In this document: positions 41,580 through 50,753 of the stretch, one piece after another | How the letters are laid out: each line of letters begins with the position of its first letter | How positions within the stretch are numbered: position 1 is the first letter of the stretch | Source: Corynebacterium sp. | GTDB lineage: Bacteria > Actinomycetota > Actinomycetes > Mycobacteriales > Mycobacteriaceae | Assembly: GCA_030530985.1 (NCBI GenBank) | Contig: JAUMTX010000002.1 | Location: 52,591-116,590, forward strand | DNA: 64,000 nt | Direction: 5' to 3' | Program-made: the position numbers and the translations under genes | Notes under the pieces: generated by a model | What the model was told of the DNA's origin: nothing | The model's database searches: none | What the model saw: only the letters and a program-made list of their open reading frames with translations

Positions 41580-42407
41580 TTATTTAAAAGGGAATTGTGT
41601 CGAGCCTCTTTGTGGAACAACATGGATGCCACCGTGGTCGTCTCGGCGGACGTCGATAGGCCAACCGTAGATCTCTGTGAGGTTCTCACTGGTATAGACC
41701 TGCTCAACAGGCCCAAAGCTCGCAACACGGCCATTCTTGACGCACAGAATGTCATCGCAATAGGCAGCGGCCGCATTCAGGTCATGGAGCACAATAATCA
41801 CGGCTGCACCCTGCTCAGCAAGGCTCCGCATCAGACCCAAAGCGTGCTCCTGGTGGCCAATATCCAAAGCCGCCGTAGGCTCATCAAACATCACGACAGG
41901 AGTCTGCTGGGCAAAGACCCTAGCCATGGCCACGCGGGCGCGCTCACCGCCGGAGAGAGTGAGAATATCGCGGTCCGCAAGGTGTGTAACCTCGGTGGCC
42001 TTCATAGCCTCATCAATAATTCGCTCGTCCTCATCTGCGCGAGGAGTATTGGCCCAGGGGCGACGACCCATCGAGACAATGTCATAGACCAAGAAAGAGA
42101 AGGACACGGACACGTCCTGCAGCATCACTGCCCTGGCCTGCGCCAAGTCGCGGGCCGAACTTGTCTTAGGGTCCAAGCCGGCAATCTGCATCTCACCGGT
42201 GAATGGCACATCGCCGCACACCGCCGAGAGCAAGGTGGACTTACCAGCACCATTCGGGCCAATCAGACCAAGCACACGCCCGGCGCGGGCCTCAATATCT
42301 ACATCCTCGAGCAGCGTTTTGGTGCCAATGCGAACAGTGATGCCGCGACCAACCAATCCGCTATTGTCCGTGGTAGCAAGGGAGTTATGGTGATTCTGCA
42401 TCTGCAT
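41580..42407 (-). CDS. hmuV: Haem ABC transporter ATP-binding protein HmuV
   Basis: Powers haem import through HmuU. Walker A GPNGAGKST near residue 50, signature LSGGERARVAMARV near 155, Walker B VVMFDEPTAALD and the H-loop LHDLNAA are intact. At 275 residues it is a typical FecCD-type ATPase. The start overlaps the hmuU stop by one base, indicating tight coupling in htaA-hmuTUV. Confidence 0.95.
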   Translation of the reverse strand: MQMQNHHNSLATTDNSGLVGRGITVRIGTKTLLEDVDIEARAGRVLGLIGPNGAGKSTLLSAVCGDVPFTGEMQIAGLDPKTSSARDLAQARAVMLQDVSVSFSFLVYDIVSMGRRPWANTPRADEDERIIDEAMKATEVTHLADRDILTLSGGERARVAMARVFAQQTPVVMFDEPTAALDIGHQEHALGLMRSLAEQGAAVIIVLHDLNAAAAYCDDILCVKNGRVASFGPVEQVYTSENLTEIYGWPIDVRRDDHGGIHVVPQRGSTQFPFK

Positions 42408-43474
42408 TAGTGGCTTCCTTTCCTCAGCATACGGCGCAGGAGAATGAAGAAGGTTGGGCCGCCGACCAGGGCGGTGAAGATACCGATCGGCAGGTCAGCG
42501 AATGGGATAATCGTGCGGGCCACAATATCGGCAATACTGATGAGCACGGCACCACCAAGGGCGGAGGCCGGAATCAGAATGCGGTTACTTGGGCCTGTTA
42601 CGCTGCGCAGAAGGTGCGGGATAATCAGACCAACAAAGCCAATGAGACCCGCATAGGCCACTGCCGCTGCGGTGAGCAAGGTGGCACAACCAATGGCAAT
42701 AATGCGCAGCCGATGCACATTAATACCAATATGACCTGCGGCTTTTTCGCCCAGGGCGAGGGTATCTAGCTGCTTGCCCAGGAAGGTTGCGAGAAGAATG
42801 CCGATAATAATAATCGGGATAACAACCTGAACGTGCTTCCACTGCGAGCCATTAAGGGAGCCCATCTGCCAGAAAATAATCTGCTCACGGCTGGTGGTTG
42901 GCGCAAGGTAGAGCATGAAGCTAATAATCGCGCCGGCCACAGCATTAATGGCAATACCGGTCAGAATGAGGTTAATGACCTGTACTCGGCCCTGGAAGCG
43001 GGCCATGCGGTACACAATCAGGGTGGTAAGCACCGCTGTGAGGAAGGCACAGATGGCAACCGTGGAGGTGCCAAAGAACGTCAGGTTAAAAACAATGGCG
43101 ACTGCGGCGCCGACACCAGCGCCACTAGTCACACCAATAACTGCTGGTTCGGCCAAGGGATTGGCAAAAACAGCCTGCATGAGTGCACCGGCCACACCAA
43201 GACCAGCACCCACAGCAATACCCAGAATGAGGCGTGGGAGACGAATATTCCACACCACGGATTCGGCAACGCCCTTTTGGCCAGGGCCGCCGGCCAGAAT
43301 ACCAAAGACTCTATCGAGTTCAATATGGTACTGGCCAACAGCGATGGAAAAGAGAACCGAGATGAGCAAAGTAGCTGATAGAACGGCCACCAAGATAATT
43401 CGGTTCAGACGCCGCCGGGCAAAGGTGTCTTTGTAGTTATGGGTTTCTGCGGGTGCAGAGGACTGGTTAAGCAC
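42407..43474 (-). CDS. hmuU: Haem ABC transporter permease HmuU
   Basis: FecCD-family permease with about ten membrane helices over 355 residues. Conserved RLPRLILGIAVGAGLGVAGALMQ lies near residue 75, PLAEPAVIGVTSGAGVGAA follows, and GFVGLIIPHLLR near 270 is the coupling region for HmuV. It lies between hmuT and hmuV. Confidence 0.95.
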   Translation of the reverse strand: MLNQSSAPAETHNYKDTFARRRLNRIILVAVLSATLLISVLFSIAVGQYHIELDRVFGILAGGPGQKGVAESVVWNIRLPRLILGIAVGAGLGVAGALMQAVFANPLAEPAVIGVTSGAGVGAAVAIVFNLTFFGTSTVAICAFLTAVLTTLIVYRMARFQGRVQVINLILTGIAINAVAGAIISFMLYLAPTTSREQIIFWQMGSLNGSQWKHVQVVIPIIIIGILLATFLGKQLDTLALGEKAAGHIGINVHRLRIIAIGCATLLTAAAVAYAGLIGFVGLIIPHLLRSVTGPSNRILIPASALGGAVLISIADIVARTIIPFADLPIGIFTALVGGPTFFILLRRMLRKGSH

Positions 43475-43489
43475 GGTGAATCTTTCAAA

Positions 43490-44599
43490 CTAGCTTTGTT
43501 CGAGCTGCTCAGGCGCATAGAGTGCCTGAGCGGTGCGGAGCAGGAGCTCGCCGGTCTGTGGACCATAGGCAAGGGATGCGCCATCATCGATGGTGATAAT
43601 ACGCTGGTTCTGGCCAGCAACAGTCTGCGCAACGCCTGGGCGCTGCAGCAGGCCTTCCACACCACCGGTGGATGCAAGGCCCTTACGCATCATAATGAAT
43701 ACATCTGGGTTGACCTTGGCCAGTGCTTCCGCATTGGCTGGGGTCATGTCCTTAATTCCATTTTCCTTGGCCACGTCAATGCCGCCGACGCCTTCAATGA
43801 GCTCGCTGGTGCCGGACTCTGGGCCGAGGATGAAGAAGACACCACCATTGCCACGGGCATAGAGGAAGGCAATGCGCAGTGGGTTTTCAGGTACGAGCTT
43901 CTGGATTGCCTCTTTATCCAGGTCAATGTCCTTAACGGAACGTTCGGCGAGGATCTTGCCCTCTTCTGGCAGGCCAACGACGCCAGCAACATTTTCGATA
44001 TCTTCGGAGACACCGTCAATGGTGCGGGTTGGTTCCATGACTACCACGGTGACACCGGCGTCACGGATTTGGTCGATGGCTTCACGTGGGCCGATGGAGT
44101 GGTCCACAATGACGAGGGTTGGGGCGAGCTGGAGGACCGCTTCGACATTGAGGGTGTGACCACCTGCGGTTACGAGAGGTAGGTCCGCGAGTTCGGCTTC
44201 GGTGGAGCTCACGGTTCGACCAACAATCTTGTCCTTCATGCCAAGGCCGATGAGGGTCTTGGTGTAGGCGCCGTAGAGGTCGAGGGCCAGGATGCGGGAG
44301 GTATCGGTGACGGTGACGTCATAGCCGTCGGCGTCGGTTAGCTCAACGGGGAGCTGTGATACTGGGTTGTCCGCAACGGGGGTTGGGGCGCCGAAGTCAG
44401 GAACATCGGTCACACCGGTGATGGTGTGTGGGTCCTGCAGGTCGGATACATTGTTGATTTGGGCGCGGATTTCGGCGTCATTGCTTACTGCGCTCTGACT
44501 GCCATTGGTGCTGGCCTGGGAGCAGCCGGTTACCACGAGGGCTGCGGCGGTCAGAATTGCACCGATAGCTAGTCGACGTGCTGAAATACTCTTAGTCAT
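43490..44599 (-). CDS. hmuT: Haem-binding lipoprotein HmuT
   Basis: Substrate-binding lipoprotein, 369 residues. Lipobox LVVTGC with acylated C26. The haem ligands known for corynebacterial HmuT, a His and a Tyr 99 residues apart, correspond to H148 (TAGGHTLN) and Y247 (FLYARG); the spacing is exactly 99. It receives haem from HtaA-type surface proteins and passes it to HmuUV. It lies 5 bp after htaA and 15 bp before hmuU. Confidence 0.95.
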   Translation of the reverse strand: MTKSISARRLAIGAILTAAALVVTGCSQASTNGSQSAVSNDAEIRAQINNVSDLQDPHTITGVTDVPDFGAPTPVADNPVSQLPVELTDADGYDVTVTDTSRILALDLYGAYTKTLIGLGMKDKIVGRTVSSTEAELADLPLVTAGGHTLNVEAVLQLAPTLVIVDHSIGPREAIDQIRDAGVTVVVMEPTRTIDGVSEDIENVAGVVGLPEEGKILAERSVKDIDLDKEAIQKLVPENPLRIAFLYARGNGGVFFILGPESGTSELIEGVGGIDVAKENGIKDMTPANAEALAKVNPDVFIMMRKGLASTGGVEGLLQRPGVAQTVAGQNQRIITIDDGASLAYGPQTGELLLRTAQALYAPEQLEQS

Positions 44600-44604
44600 T
44601 TCTC

Positions 44605-46539
44605 TTACTTCTGGACTGGATTACGGAAAATGAACTGGCCGAGGCTTGTGCCGGAAACAACAAAGGCAGCGAGCAGGAGCAGTACTGCGGTCCTGAAGTC
44701 TACTGCACTGTTGAGCAGGCTGGCAGCCTGGGTCTGATTATTTGCGGTGGCTGCGGTGTTCTTGATGCGGAAGCTACCGGAGTTGGCATTATCAGAGTCC
44801 ATGGTACTGGTGCTGCCAGTGGAGGAGCTGGTGCCAGAGGTACGGGTGCTTGCGCTGGTGCCGGAGGTGGAGCTGGTGCCACCTGTTGCACGAGCAATGG
44901 CTGCTGCATTGGTGCCGGCACTGGTGGAGCGGGTTCCGCTGGAGCTGGATACGCCCGAACCGCCGATTGTGGTGGTTGTGCAGGCAGTTTCTGGATCACC
45001 CAGGGTGCCGCTGAAGGTCACTGGGTCGAGCTCGAGACCTTCCTCATAGAACTCAGCAAAGGCCTGAACACCGGAGGCACTCAGTGCCACGGAGGAGGTG
45101 GAGCCACTGATGGAGGTATCGGTGACGGTCAGGTTGGAGAAGCTCAGGTCAGCCAGCGCGGTACGACCATAGTCATTGGCATTGCCGTCCATGTCATTGG
45201 AGGTGACGGTGGCAATGAGCTGACCGGAATTACCGTTGAAGTAAATCTCCAGGTCAGAGATAACAAGGTCAAGAATGCCGCCGTGGCCGGTGAACTCAAC
45301 GGTACCGCTGGACTTGATGGAGCCGCGCTTATTGGCCACATCAACTTCGCCGCCACCGCCGGTCCAAACAAAGTCATTGCCGTCAAAGTCCATGCCAGTC
45401 AGGGTCCAACCGCCCTTAGCAATGGAACCACGAATATAGGTCTGGAAGGACTCCTTCACACCCCATGCAAGGTTGGAGGCAACCACTGGTGCAATATCAC
45501 TGACTTCACAAACTTCCTGGGTAACGGCACCTGCCTGCGTATCTGCAGAGTTGGTTACTGCCCCATTGGCGCCACTGGTGGTACCAGTGCCGTTGCTTGC
45601 GCTTGTGCCTTCACCGGAGGTGGTGCCACTAGTAGCGGAGGTATTAGATGTGGTGGTCTTGGAGGTACCGGAGGTGGTTCCGGACGCGGCACTAGCAGAG
45701 GTAGCGCTGGTACCGTCATTGCCGGTAACCATCTTGCCCAGCTTCTCGCTGTTCTCAATCATCTTGATTGAGTTAGTCATCATCTTATTCAGGTCGCCGA
45801 ACATGGTGGCTAGGTTGTTGACCAGGTCGGTTCCGGAACCAGAGCTGCTGGTACCAGTGCTGGTGCTGACTGGGGTGCCAGTACCGCTACAGTCAACCAC
45901 ACCGCCGAGTGGGTCGAGCTCAGCACCGGCCTCATATGCACCAAAGTATGAGGCACCTGCCTCTGTAATGGCAACATTCCCACTGCTCAAATCAAAGGTA
46001 TTGGCATCGGCGCTGATTGGGGTGGAGAGCGTACCAGTTGCTAGAACCACGTCATCGCCGGAGATTTCACCGCCGACTTCGTGGGTGTCCATATTGAATT
46101 CCTTGGAGGCAACATCGGTGAGGATCTCCACTTCATCGCCTTCTAGCCTTACTTTCCAGTCGCTGAAGGTCATATCAAGGATGCCCTTGTGGCCAAGGAA
46201 CTGGAGCGTACCGTCGAAGGAGAGGGTGATGGCATCACCATCACGGGAATAGCCGGATGGCTTTACTGGGAATTCAAAGTATGCGTCGGCAGCATCGGCG
46301 GTGCCGCTAAAACCGGCGCCGTCGGTTAGCTCCCAGCTGCCCTTGGCCACGCCATTGTCGATGTACTTACGGAAAGTTTGCTTGAGACCCCATTGCGCGG
46401 AGCCGGCACAGCTACCGATTTCTGCTGCTTGTGCAACAGGAAGAGCAGTGTGACCTGGCACGAAGAGCGCGCTGGCGATAAATAGTGCGCCGGCAGCGCT
46501 TGTGGCAGCTGCAGCGCGGACGGAGCTGAAAATCCTCAC
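44605..46539 (-). CDS. htaA: HtaA, surface haem-binding protein with two HtaA domains
   Basis: 644 residues: signal peptide (1-39), first HtaA domain (about 44-220), Ser/Thr/Gly-rich linker with a short helical part (220-340), second HtaA domain (about 350-522), Ser/Thr-rich linker, and a C-terminal membrane helix (about 612-635). In both domains the haem-ligand Tyr and its His partner are kept: Y59 with H117 (FLGHKGILD) and Y368 with H419 (FTGHGGILD). Start is GTG at 46539 with GAGGAG upstream. It heads htaA-hmuTUV and probably takes haem from haemoproteins. Confidence 0.95.
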   Translation of the reverse strand: MRIFSSVRAAAATSAAGALFIASALFVPGHTALPVAQAAEIGSCAGSAQWGLKQTFRKYIDNGVAKGSWELTDGAGFSGTADAADAYFEFPVKPSGYSRDGDAITLSFDGTLQFLGHKGILDMTFSDWKVRLEGDEVEILTDVASKEFNMDTHEVGGEISGDDVVLATGTLSTPISADANTFDLSSGNVAITEAGASYFGAYEAGAELDPLGGVVDCSGTGTPVSTSTGTSSSGSGTDLVNNLATMFGDLNKMMTNSIKMIENSEKLGKMVTGNDGTSATSASAASGTTSGTSKTTTSNTSATSGTTSGEGTSASNGTGTTSGANGAVTNSADTQAGAVTQEVCEVSDIAPVVASNLAWGVKESFQTYIRGSIAKGGWTLTGMDFDGNDFVWTGGGGEVDVANKRGSIKSSGTVEFTGHGGILDLVISDLEIYFNGNSGQLIATVTSNDMDGNANDYGRTALADLSFSNLTVTDTSISGSTSSVALSASGVQAFAEFYEEGLELDPVTFSGTLGDPETACTTTTIGGSGVSSSSGTRSTSAGTNAAAIARATGGTSSTSGTSASTRTSGTSSSTGSTSTMDSDNANSGSFRIKNTAATANNQTQAASLLNSAVDFRTAVLLLLAAFVVSGTSLGQFIFRNPVQK

Positions 46540-46669
46540 TCTTTACTCCTCAAAAATTAACTCTTAGTTGCATGCACGTTTTCAGAATCACAGGCGCTAC
46601 ATATCTTATGGATATTTCCTTTGGCGCCGGTTTGAAAAACACGTTCCTACTTATGCTAACCTACTCATA

Positions 46670-46688
46670 GTAGTTTAGGCTACCTTAA
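46670..46688. promoter_or_regulatory. DtxR-type iron box candidate between htaA and a membrane gene
   Basis: GTAGTTTAGGCTACCTTAA matches the 19-bp DtxR consensus (two 9-base arms) at 14 of 18 arm positions by eye. A second partial site (CTAACCTA) lies at 46656. Iron-dependent repression by DtxR is known for C. diphtheriae haem genes. The site is 131 bp from the htaA start and 28 bp from the divergent gene. Confidence 0.55.
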
Positions 46689-46715
46689 GTAGTCACTAAT
46701 TTCGAAGGACACGCA

Positions 46716-47318
46716 ATGACTGAAACGAAAAATCGCTTTCACGAGGACTTTCTTCGCCTCTACCCTGAGGTCGATCCAACTACCCCACTATCCATTAATC
46801 GGGTCGAAAAGGTCTCTATTGCCGTTGCTACAGCGGTGTGCGCATACGGTATCGGATTTGGCAATATCCCCATCGCCTTCTTTGGCGCCTTGCTCATCAT
46901 CTTTGCTGCTGTGAGCTGTGGTTTTAATCCACGACGTCGCGTCCGCAATACGGCCCGAACCCGTTTTCCGCAGGAGCCATGGGCCGAATATGCAACCTCG
47001 CGCGGGCTGCATTTGCGCATCCTTTTCCCAATCTTCTGGCTCGCCATTGGTCTTGTTGCAATTGGATGCCTCTACCTCGTCCCTGCTGAGCATGCCCAAG
47101 CCGGCGGCATTGGCGCCGCAATCTTCGCGGTCATTGCCACCTGGTTTATGCCTGGTTTGAGCACCGTGTGGGACCGTAATGATTCGGAAAAGTCCCAGCC
47201 TATCGACGCCTCGGCGCAGAGTCGCGCATCCCAGAATACTACTCGCTCCGGCTTGCGCCCTGCCCCACAGGCAGCACCGGCTGACCCTGATACCACCGAA
47301 ATTCCAACAGTGCGTTAA
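46716..47318 (+). CDS. Membrane protein of unknown function in the haem locus
   Basis: 200 residues. Four membrane helices are predicted in two hairpins, about 30-50, 50-68, 100-120 and 125-145, linked by a basic loop (NPRRRVRNTARTRF). The C-terminal 55 residues are hydrophilic and look disordered. GAAGGA precedes the ATG by 8 bases. I do not recognise the family. It is divergent from htaA and its start lies 28 bp from the iron-box candidate, which suggests iron control. Confidence 0.75.
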   Translation: MTETKNRFHEDFLRLYPEVDPTTPLSINRVEKVSIAVATAVCAYGIGFGNIPIAFFGALLIIFAAVSCGFNPRRRVRNTARTRFPQEPWAEYATSRGLHLRILFPIFWLAIGLVAIGCLYLVPAEHAQAGGIGAAIFAVIATWFMPGLSTVWDRNDSEKSQPIDASAQSRASQNTTRSGLRPAPQAAPADPDTTEIPTVR

Positions 47319-47330
47319 AGCACAAAGAAG

Positions 47331-47372
47331 AAAAGACCTCGCTCTCCTTAAAAGGGGAACGAGGTCTTTCTG
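47331..47372. terminator. Bidirectional terminator between convergent genes
   Basis: A 10-bp perfect stem AAAGACCTCG (47332-47341) with CGAGGTCTTT (47360-47369) carries T runs on both strands. It separates the membrane gene from the HtaA-domain gene. Confidence 0.8.
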
Positions 47373-47424
47373 CGTGATACTGCGGGTACTGTGTAGTCAC
47401 AGTACCCAGAGTGAGGTCTAAGGC

Positions 47425-48966
47425 TTAGGCCTCATTATCTCCTGGCTCGCCGGTGGTGGTCGCTGCTGCGCCACTCTGCGCCTTGCGGGCCCTGACCACT
47501 GCGGATGCAGCAACCAGTACGAGAATAATCACAATGGCAACCCACAGCCATGGCTTCTTCAGGATATTATCCTCGGCAGCATTGGCTGCTGCCTGGTTGC
47601 TATCCTCATTGGCATCCGAATTGGATTCGGTGCTTGGGGTTTCCTTGATTTGGAACTGGCTTTCCGTTGGCGCTGCTGCTTCGCTGCTTGGGGCTGCGGA
47701 GGTAGAAGTGCCGGTGGTACCCGCAGTGCGGGTGGAGGTGGAGCCAGTGGTGCTGCGGCTGGTGGTGCTGCGGCTTGTGCTGGTTGAGCTGCTCGAACGC
47801 GTTGCGCTCGAGGCACTGGTGCTCGCACTGCTGCCACAGGTATCCGACATTGCGCTGGCGAAGGTCAGAGCATCCAACTTATCGCCGGCCTTGTAGAAAT
47901 CACCAAATGCACGGGCACCAGCATCGGTGAGGGTCACCGAATCAGTGGCGCCAGTGAGTACACCATTGGACAGGTTCAGCTGGGCAAAGCTCAGGTTCGC
48001 AATAGCGATACGGCCATAGTTGACCGCATTACCGTTCATGTCATTCGACACAACGGTAGCCATGAGCTGGCCAGTTCCTGCACGGTAGACAATTTCCGGA
48101 GCGGAAATGGTCATATCAAGTACACCATTATGGCCAGTGAAGCGCACGCTACCATTGAGCTGCGCGATACCGCTCCTATCCTGGCTATTTGCGGAACCGG
48201 TGGTGCCGGTCCAGACAAAGTTGCCATTCTCATAGTTGGTGCCATTGAGATCCCAACGGCCATTGGCAATGGAACCAGAGATATATGAGCGGAATGACTC
48301 CTTTACACCCCAGACCAGGCGGTTTGCCGTGACCCTATAGGTGCTGGAGCAGGTGCCACTGGCCTGACCGGCACCCGAGAGGGTGGCGCTCATTGCAGCA
48401 CTATCAGCGCTGCGGGCAATGGCACGATTTTCGGTGGCACCGGTTTGATTACCAGAATCGGTGCCGGTGGTGGAGGTGCCAGACTGGCTCTGGCCCTCCT
48501 CGGTATTGCTGGTGGTGGTCTGGTTCTGGCTTGCAGTTCCAGACTGGGTGGTGGTTTCCGTTGCTGGTGGGGTCCAGCGCAGGAAGGCAGGCAGAAGATT
48601 ACCGAAACCAAGCGAGTCGGCGAATTCGGTCAGGTTCTTCTTGAGTAGCTCCCAAAAATCAGGCAGTCCAAGGCTGCTGCTTAGTACTGAGGACGTGATG
48701 GCGGCTTGAGCCTCTGCCACTGGCTGAGCAATGGCTGGCTGCGGAACTGCATCGAGTACGCCCTGAGCAGGAAGGACAGGAAGACTTGGTACGCTGATTT
48801 CAGGGAGTGTAGGTAGGCTAATGGAATTGGTTACAGGGGAAGTGCTCACCGGAGTTTCCTCCGCCTGAGCATGAGGTGCAAAACCACACAGACTAGTAAA
48901 GGCCAGGCCAGTGATGGCGAGGCCAGCTAATGCGTAGGCGCGCACACGAGGCTGGGTGCGGGGCAC
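47425..48966 (-). CDS. HtaA-domain surface protein with one domain and long N-terminal region
   Basis: 513 residues: signal peptide (1-35, APHAQA), a Pro/Val-rich then helical region (40-135), Ser/Thr/Gln-rich linker (135-200), one HtaA domain (about 205-385) with Y228 and H279 (FTGHNGVLD) retained, another Ser/Thr-rich linker, and a C-terminal membrane helix (about 478-500) with basic tail. Start is GTG at 48966 with AAGGAG 6 bases upstream. It resembles the Hta/Cht haem-binding proteins of C. diphtheriae and probably relays haem to HmuT; which member it matches is not clear. Confidence 0.85.
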   Translation of the reverse strand: MPRTQPRVRAYALAGLAITGLAFTSLCGFAPHAQAEETPVSTSPVTNSISLPTLPEISVPSLPVLPAQGVLDAVPQPAIAQPVAEAQAAITSSVLSSSLGLPDFWELLKKNLTEFADSLGFGNLLPAFLRWTPPATETTTQSGTASQNQTTTSNTEEGQSQSGTSTTGTDSGNQTGATENRAIARSADSAAMSATLSGAGQASGTCSSTYRVTANRLVWGVKESFRSYISGSIANGRWDLNGTNYENGNFVWTGTTGSANSQDRSGIAQLNGSVRFTGHNGVLDMTISAPEIVYRAGTGQLMATVVSNDMNGNAVNYGRIAIANLSFAQLNLSNGVLTGATDSVTLTDAGARAFGDFYKAGDKLDALTFASAMSDTCGSSASTSASSATRSSSSTSTSRSTTSRSTTGSTSTRTAGTTGTSTSAAPSSEAAAPTESQFQIKETPSTESNSDANEDSNQAAANAAEDNILKKPWLWVAIVIILVLVAASAVVRARKAQSGAAATTTGEPGDNEA

Positions 48967-49105
48967 GCAAACTCCTTAAAAATACTTGCTAACGGCGTAC
49001 GAATACTGAGCATACTACCCAGTTCAAAAAACTTTAAAATACACACCCAAACTAGCTTCGACTAATTTCAATCTAGCCCCGTTATGCTGCTCATTTAACA
49101 AACAA

Positions 49106-49121
49106 TAGACCAAGCGGTACA
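49106..49121. promoter_or_regulatory. McbR-like operator overlapping the metX promoter
   Basis: TAGACCAAGCGGTACA lies 9 bases before the metX ATG. Its right end shares bases with TACAGT (49118-49123), which ends 7 bases before the ATG and looks like the -10 of a leaderless transcript. A bound repressor would block the polymerase directly. Confidence 0.7.
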
Positions 49122-49130
49122 GTAGTATCT

Positions 49131-50285
49131 ATGAGCGAGACACCACAGGCAGTACTTGGACCGGAGGACACCCTCATCCACCAGCCCATCGGCGACTTCA
49201 CTACGGAGGCCGGCGCCACCATTCTTGAGGCCACCATTGGGTACCACAGGTGGGGTGAGCCCCGAAAGGCCGGTGAGCTGTGTGAACTCCAGCAGGCCGA
49301 TAATATTGTGCTCATTGAACACGCCCTGACCGGTGATAGTAATGCCAAGTGTTGGTGGGATGGCATCATTGGCCCTGGTTTGGCCATTGACACGGATAAA
49401 TACCTGGTCATCTGTGCCAATGTGCTGGGCGGCTGTTATGGTTCCACAGGCCCAAGTAGCCCACATCCGGAGGATGGCCGCGCCTGGGGCTCCCGCTTCC
49501 CTGCTGTCTCCATTCGCGATTTGGTGCACTCCGAATACCAGTGGCTGCGCGTTCTTGGCGTCTCACAGCTCTATGCCGTTATTGGCGGCTCTATGGGCGG
49601 CGCTCGTACTCTCGAGTGGTCCTACCTCTACCCTTCTTTTATCCGCACCTCTTTGGTGATGGCTGTTTCGGCCCGCGCCAGCTCCTGGCAGATTGGCATC
49701 CAATCCTCCCAGATTGCCTCCATTACCAATGACGCCGCTTGGAACCGTGGTGATTACTATCACACGAGTTTGCATCCGGATTCCGGCTTGGCGACGGCAC
49801 GTCGCATAGCTCATCTTACCTACCGCGGCGAGCTCGAACTCGACGAGCGTTTTGGTGCCGACCCACAGCCGGGCGAAAACCCACGCGGCCCCTATTGGCG
49901 TCGTGATCAGCGCTTTGCTATTGACTCTTACCTGGACTACCAGGCCAAGAAGCTCGTTGAGCGTTTTGATGCCGGCTCCTATGTGATTCTCACCGATGCG
50001 CTTAATCGTCATGATATTGGCCGTGACCGTGGCGGTTTGAATAAGGCCCTGGGTAATATTGATATTCCGGTGATGGTTGTTGGTGTGGACACAGATATTC
50101 TGTATCCTTATCACCAGCAGGAGCATCTCTCTCGTAATCTTGGCAAGCTCATGGGCATGTCGAAGATCTCCTCCCCTGTTGGCCACGACGCCTTCCTTAC
50201 GGAAATCCGCCAGGTCAGCACTATCATTAGGCGATTCTTCGACCTTAGTAATGAAGAGACTCCCGTCCAGCATCCACCAGAGTAA
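49131..50285 (+). CDS. metX: Homoserine O-acetyltransferase MetX
   Basis: Acetylates homoserine for the MetY reaction. Alpha/beta hydrolase of 384 residues; the nucleophile elbow is GGSMGGART with S154, and the acid and His lie in GVDTDILYPY and GHDAF near the end. The GCYGSTGPSS loop near 102-110 is typical of the family. There is no ribosome binding site; the start appears leaderless. Unlike C. glutamicum, metY is not adjacent; the haem locus lies between them. Confidence 0.96.
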   Translation: MSETPQAVLGPEDTLIHQPIGDFTTEAGATILEATIGYHRWGEPRKAGELCELQQADNIVLIEHALTGDSNAKCWWDGIIGPGLAIDTDKYLVICANVLGGCYGSTGPSSPHPEDGRAWGSRFPAVSIRDLVHSEYQWLRVLGVSQLYAVIGGSMGGARTLEWSYLYPSFIRTSLVMAVSARASSWQIGIQSSQIASITNDAAWNRGDYYHTSLHPDSGLATARRIAHLTYRGELELDERFGADPQPGENPRGPYWRRDQRFAIDSYLDYQAKKLVERFDAGSYVILTDALNRHDIGRDRGGLNKALGNIDIPVMVVGVDTDILYPYHQQEHLSRNLGKLMGMSKISSPVGHDAFLTEIRQVSTIIRRFFDLSNEETPVQHPPE

Positions 50286-50310
50286 AGAGCCGATGGTGGA
50301 CGGGTAGAAA

Positions 50311-50346
50311 AAAGGGGCCGAGTTCTTATGAATCGGCCCCTTTGGG
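50311..50346. terminator. Terminator hairpin after metX, shared with the DUF3017 gene
   Basis: A perfect 11-bp stem (AAAGGGGCCGA at 50311-50321 with its complement at 50333-50343) has a T-rich flank better developed on the minus strand, so it may serve both convergent genes. Confidence 0.85.
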
Positions 50347-50375
50347 GTATCTACCGTGGGTTTTAGGAAACCTGT

Positions 50376-50753
50376 TTAGGATCCAAGGGAATCCACGGAA
50401 ACAGAGAGGAACATGAGTCCCGCTGCCAAAACAAGGTTGAAAAAGCAGTCAAAGAATCGCGACCGGACTGCAAAGATTCCAAGTATGCGTGAATCACAGG
50501 TCGCGCGAACCAGCGCCAACCAGCCCATGGCCAGGGCCAATGTAAAAGTGGATCGGCGCCAGCGCTCAAGCCCAATGAATACAATCACCATAATGAGGGC
50601 AAGGAAGAATCCTCCCATTGCTGCCTGCTGAACCCGGCGCGGCAGGAAAGATGCCGGCAGGTTCACATCATGGGGATTGAAGAGCGGGTCAACCGCGTTC
50701 TTGGCAGTATTCTGCGCCTTATTGGGCGTCACGTTCAGCGCGCTCCACCACAT
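50376..50753 (-). CDS. DUF3017 membrane protein
   Basis: Small membrane protein of about 125 residues with three helices (about 45-62, 68-82 and 98-118), matching the DUF3017 proteins found downstream of folD in Corynebacteriales. The ATG at 50753 overlaps folD by 35 bases; a GTG at 50732 is an alternative start with similar support. Function unknown; co-transcription with folD is almost certain. Confidence 0.75.
   Translation of the reverse strand: MWWSALNVTPNKAQNTAKNAVDPLFNPHDVNLPASFLPRRVQQAAMGGFFLALIMVIVFIGLERWRRSTFTLALAMGWLALVRATCDSRILGIFAVRSRFFDCFFNLVLAAGLMFLSVSVDSLGS

Noticed and set aside
45473-46252. Val/Pro/Ser-rich 259-codon frame opposite htaA
   Set aside because: It arises from the Ser/Thr-rich codons of HtaA read in reverse and has no start signal.
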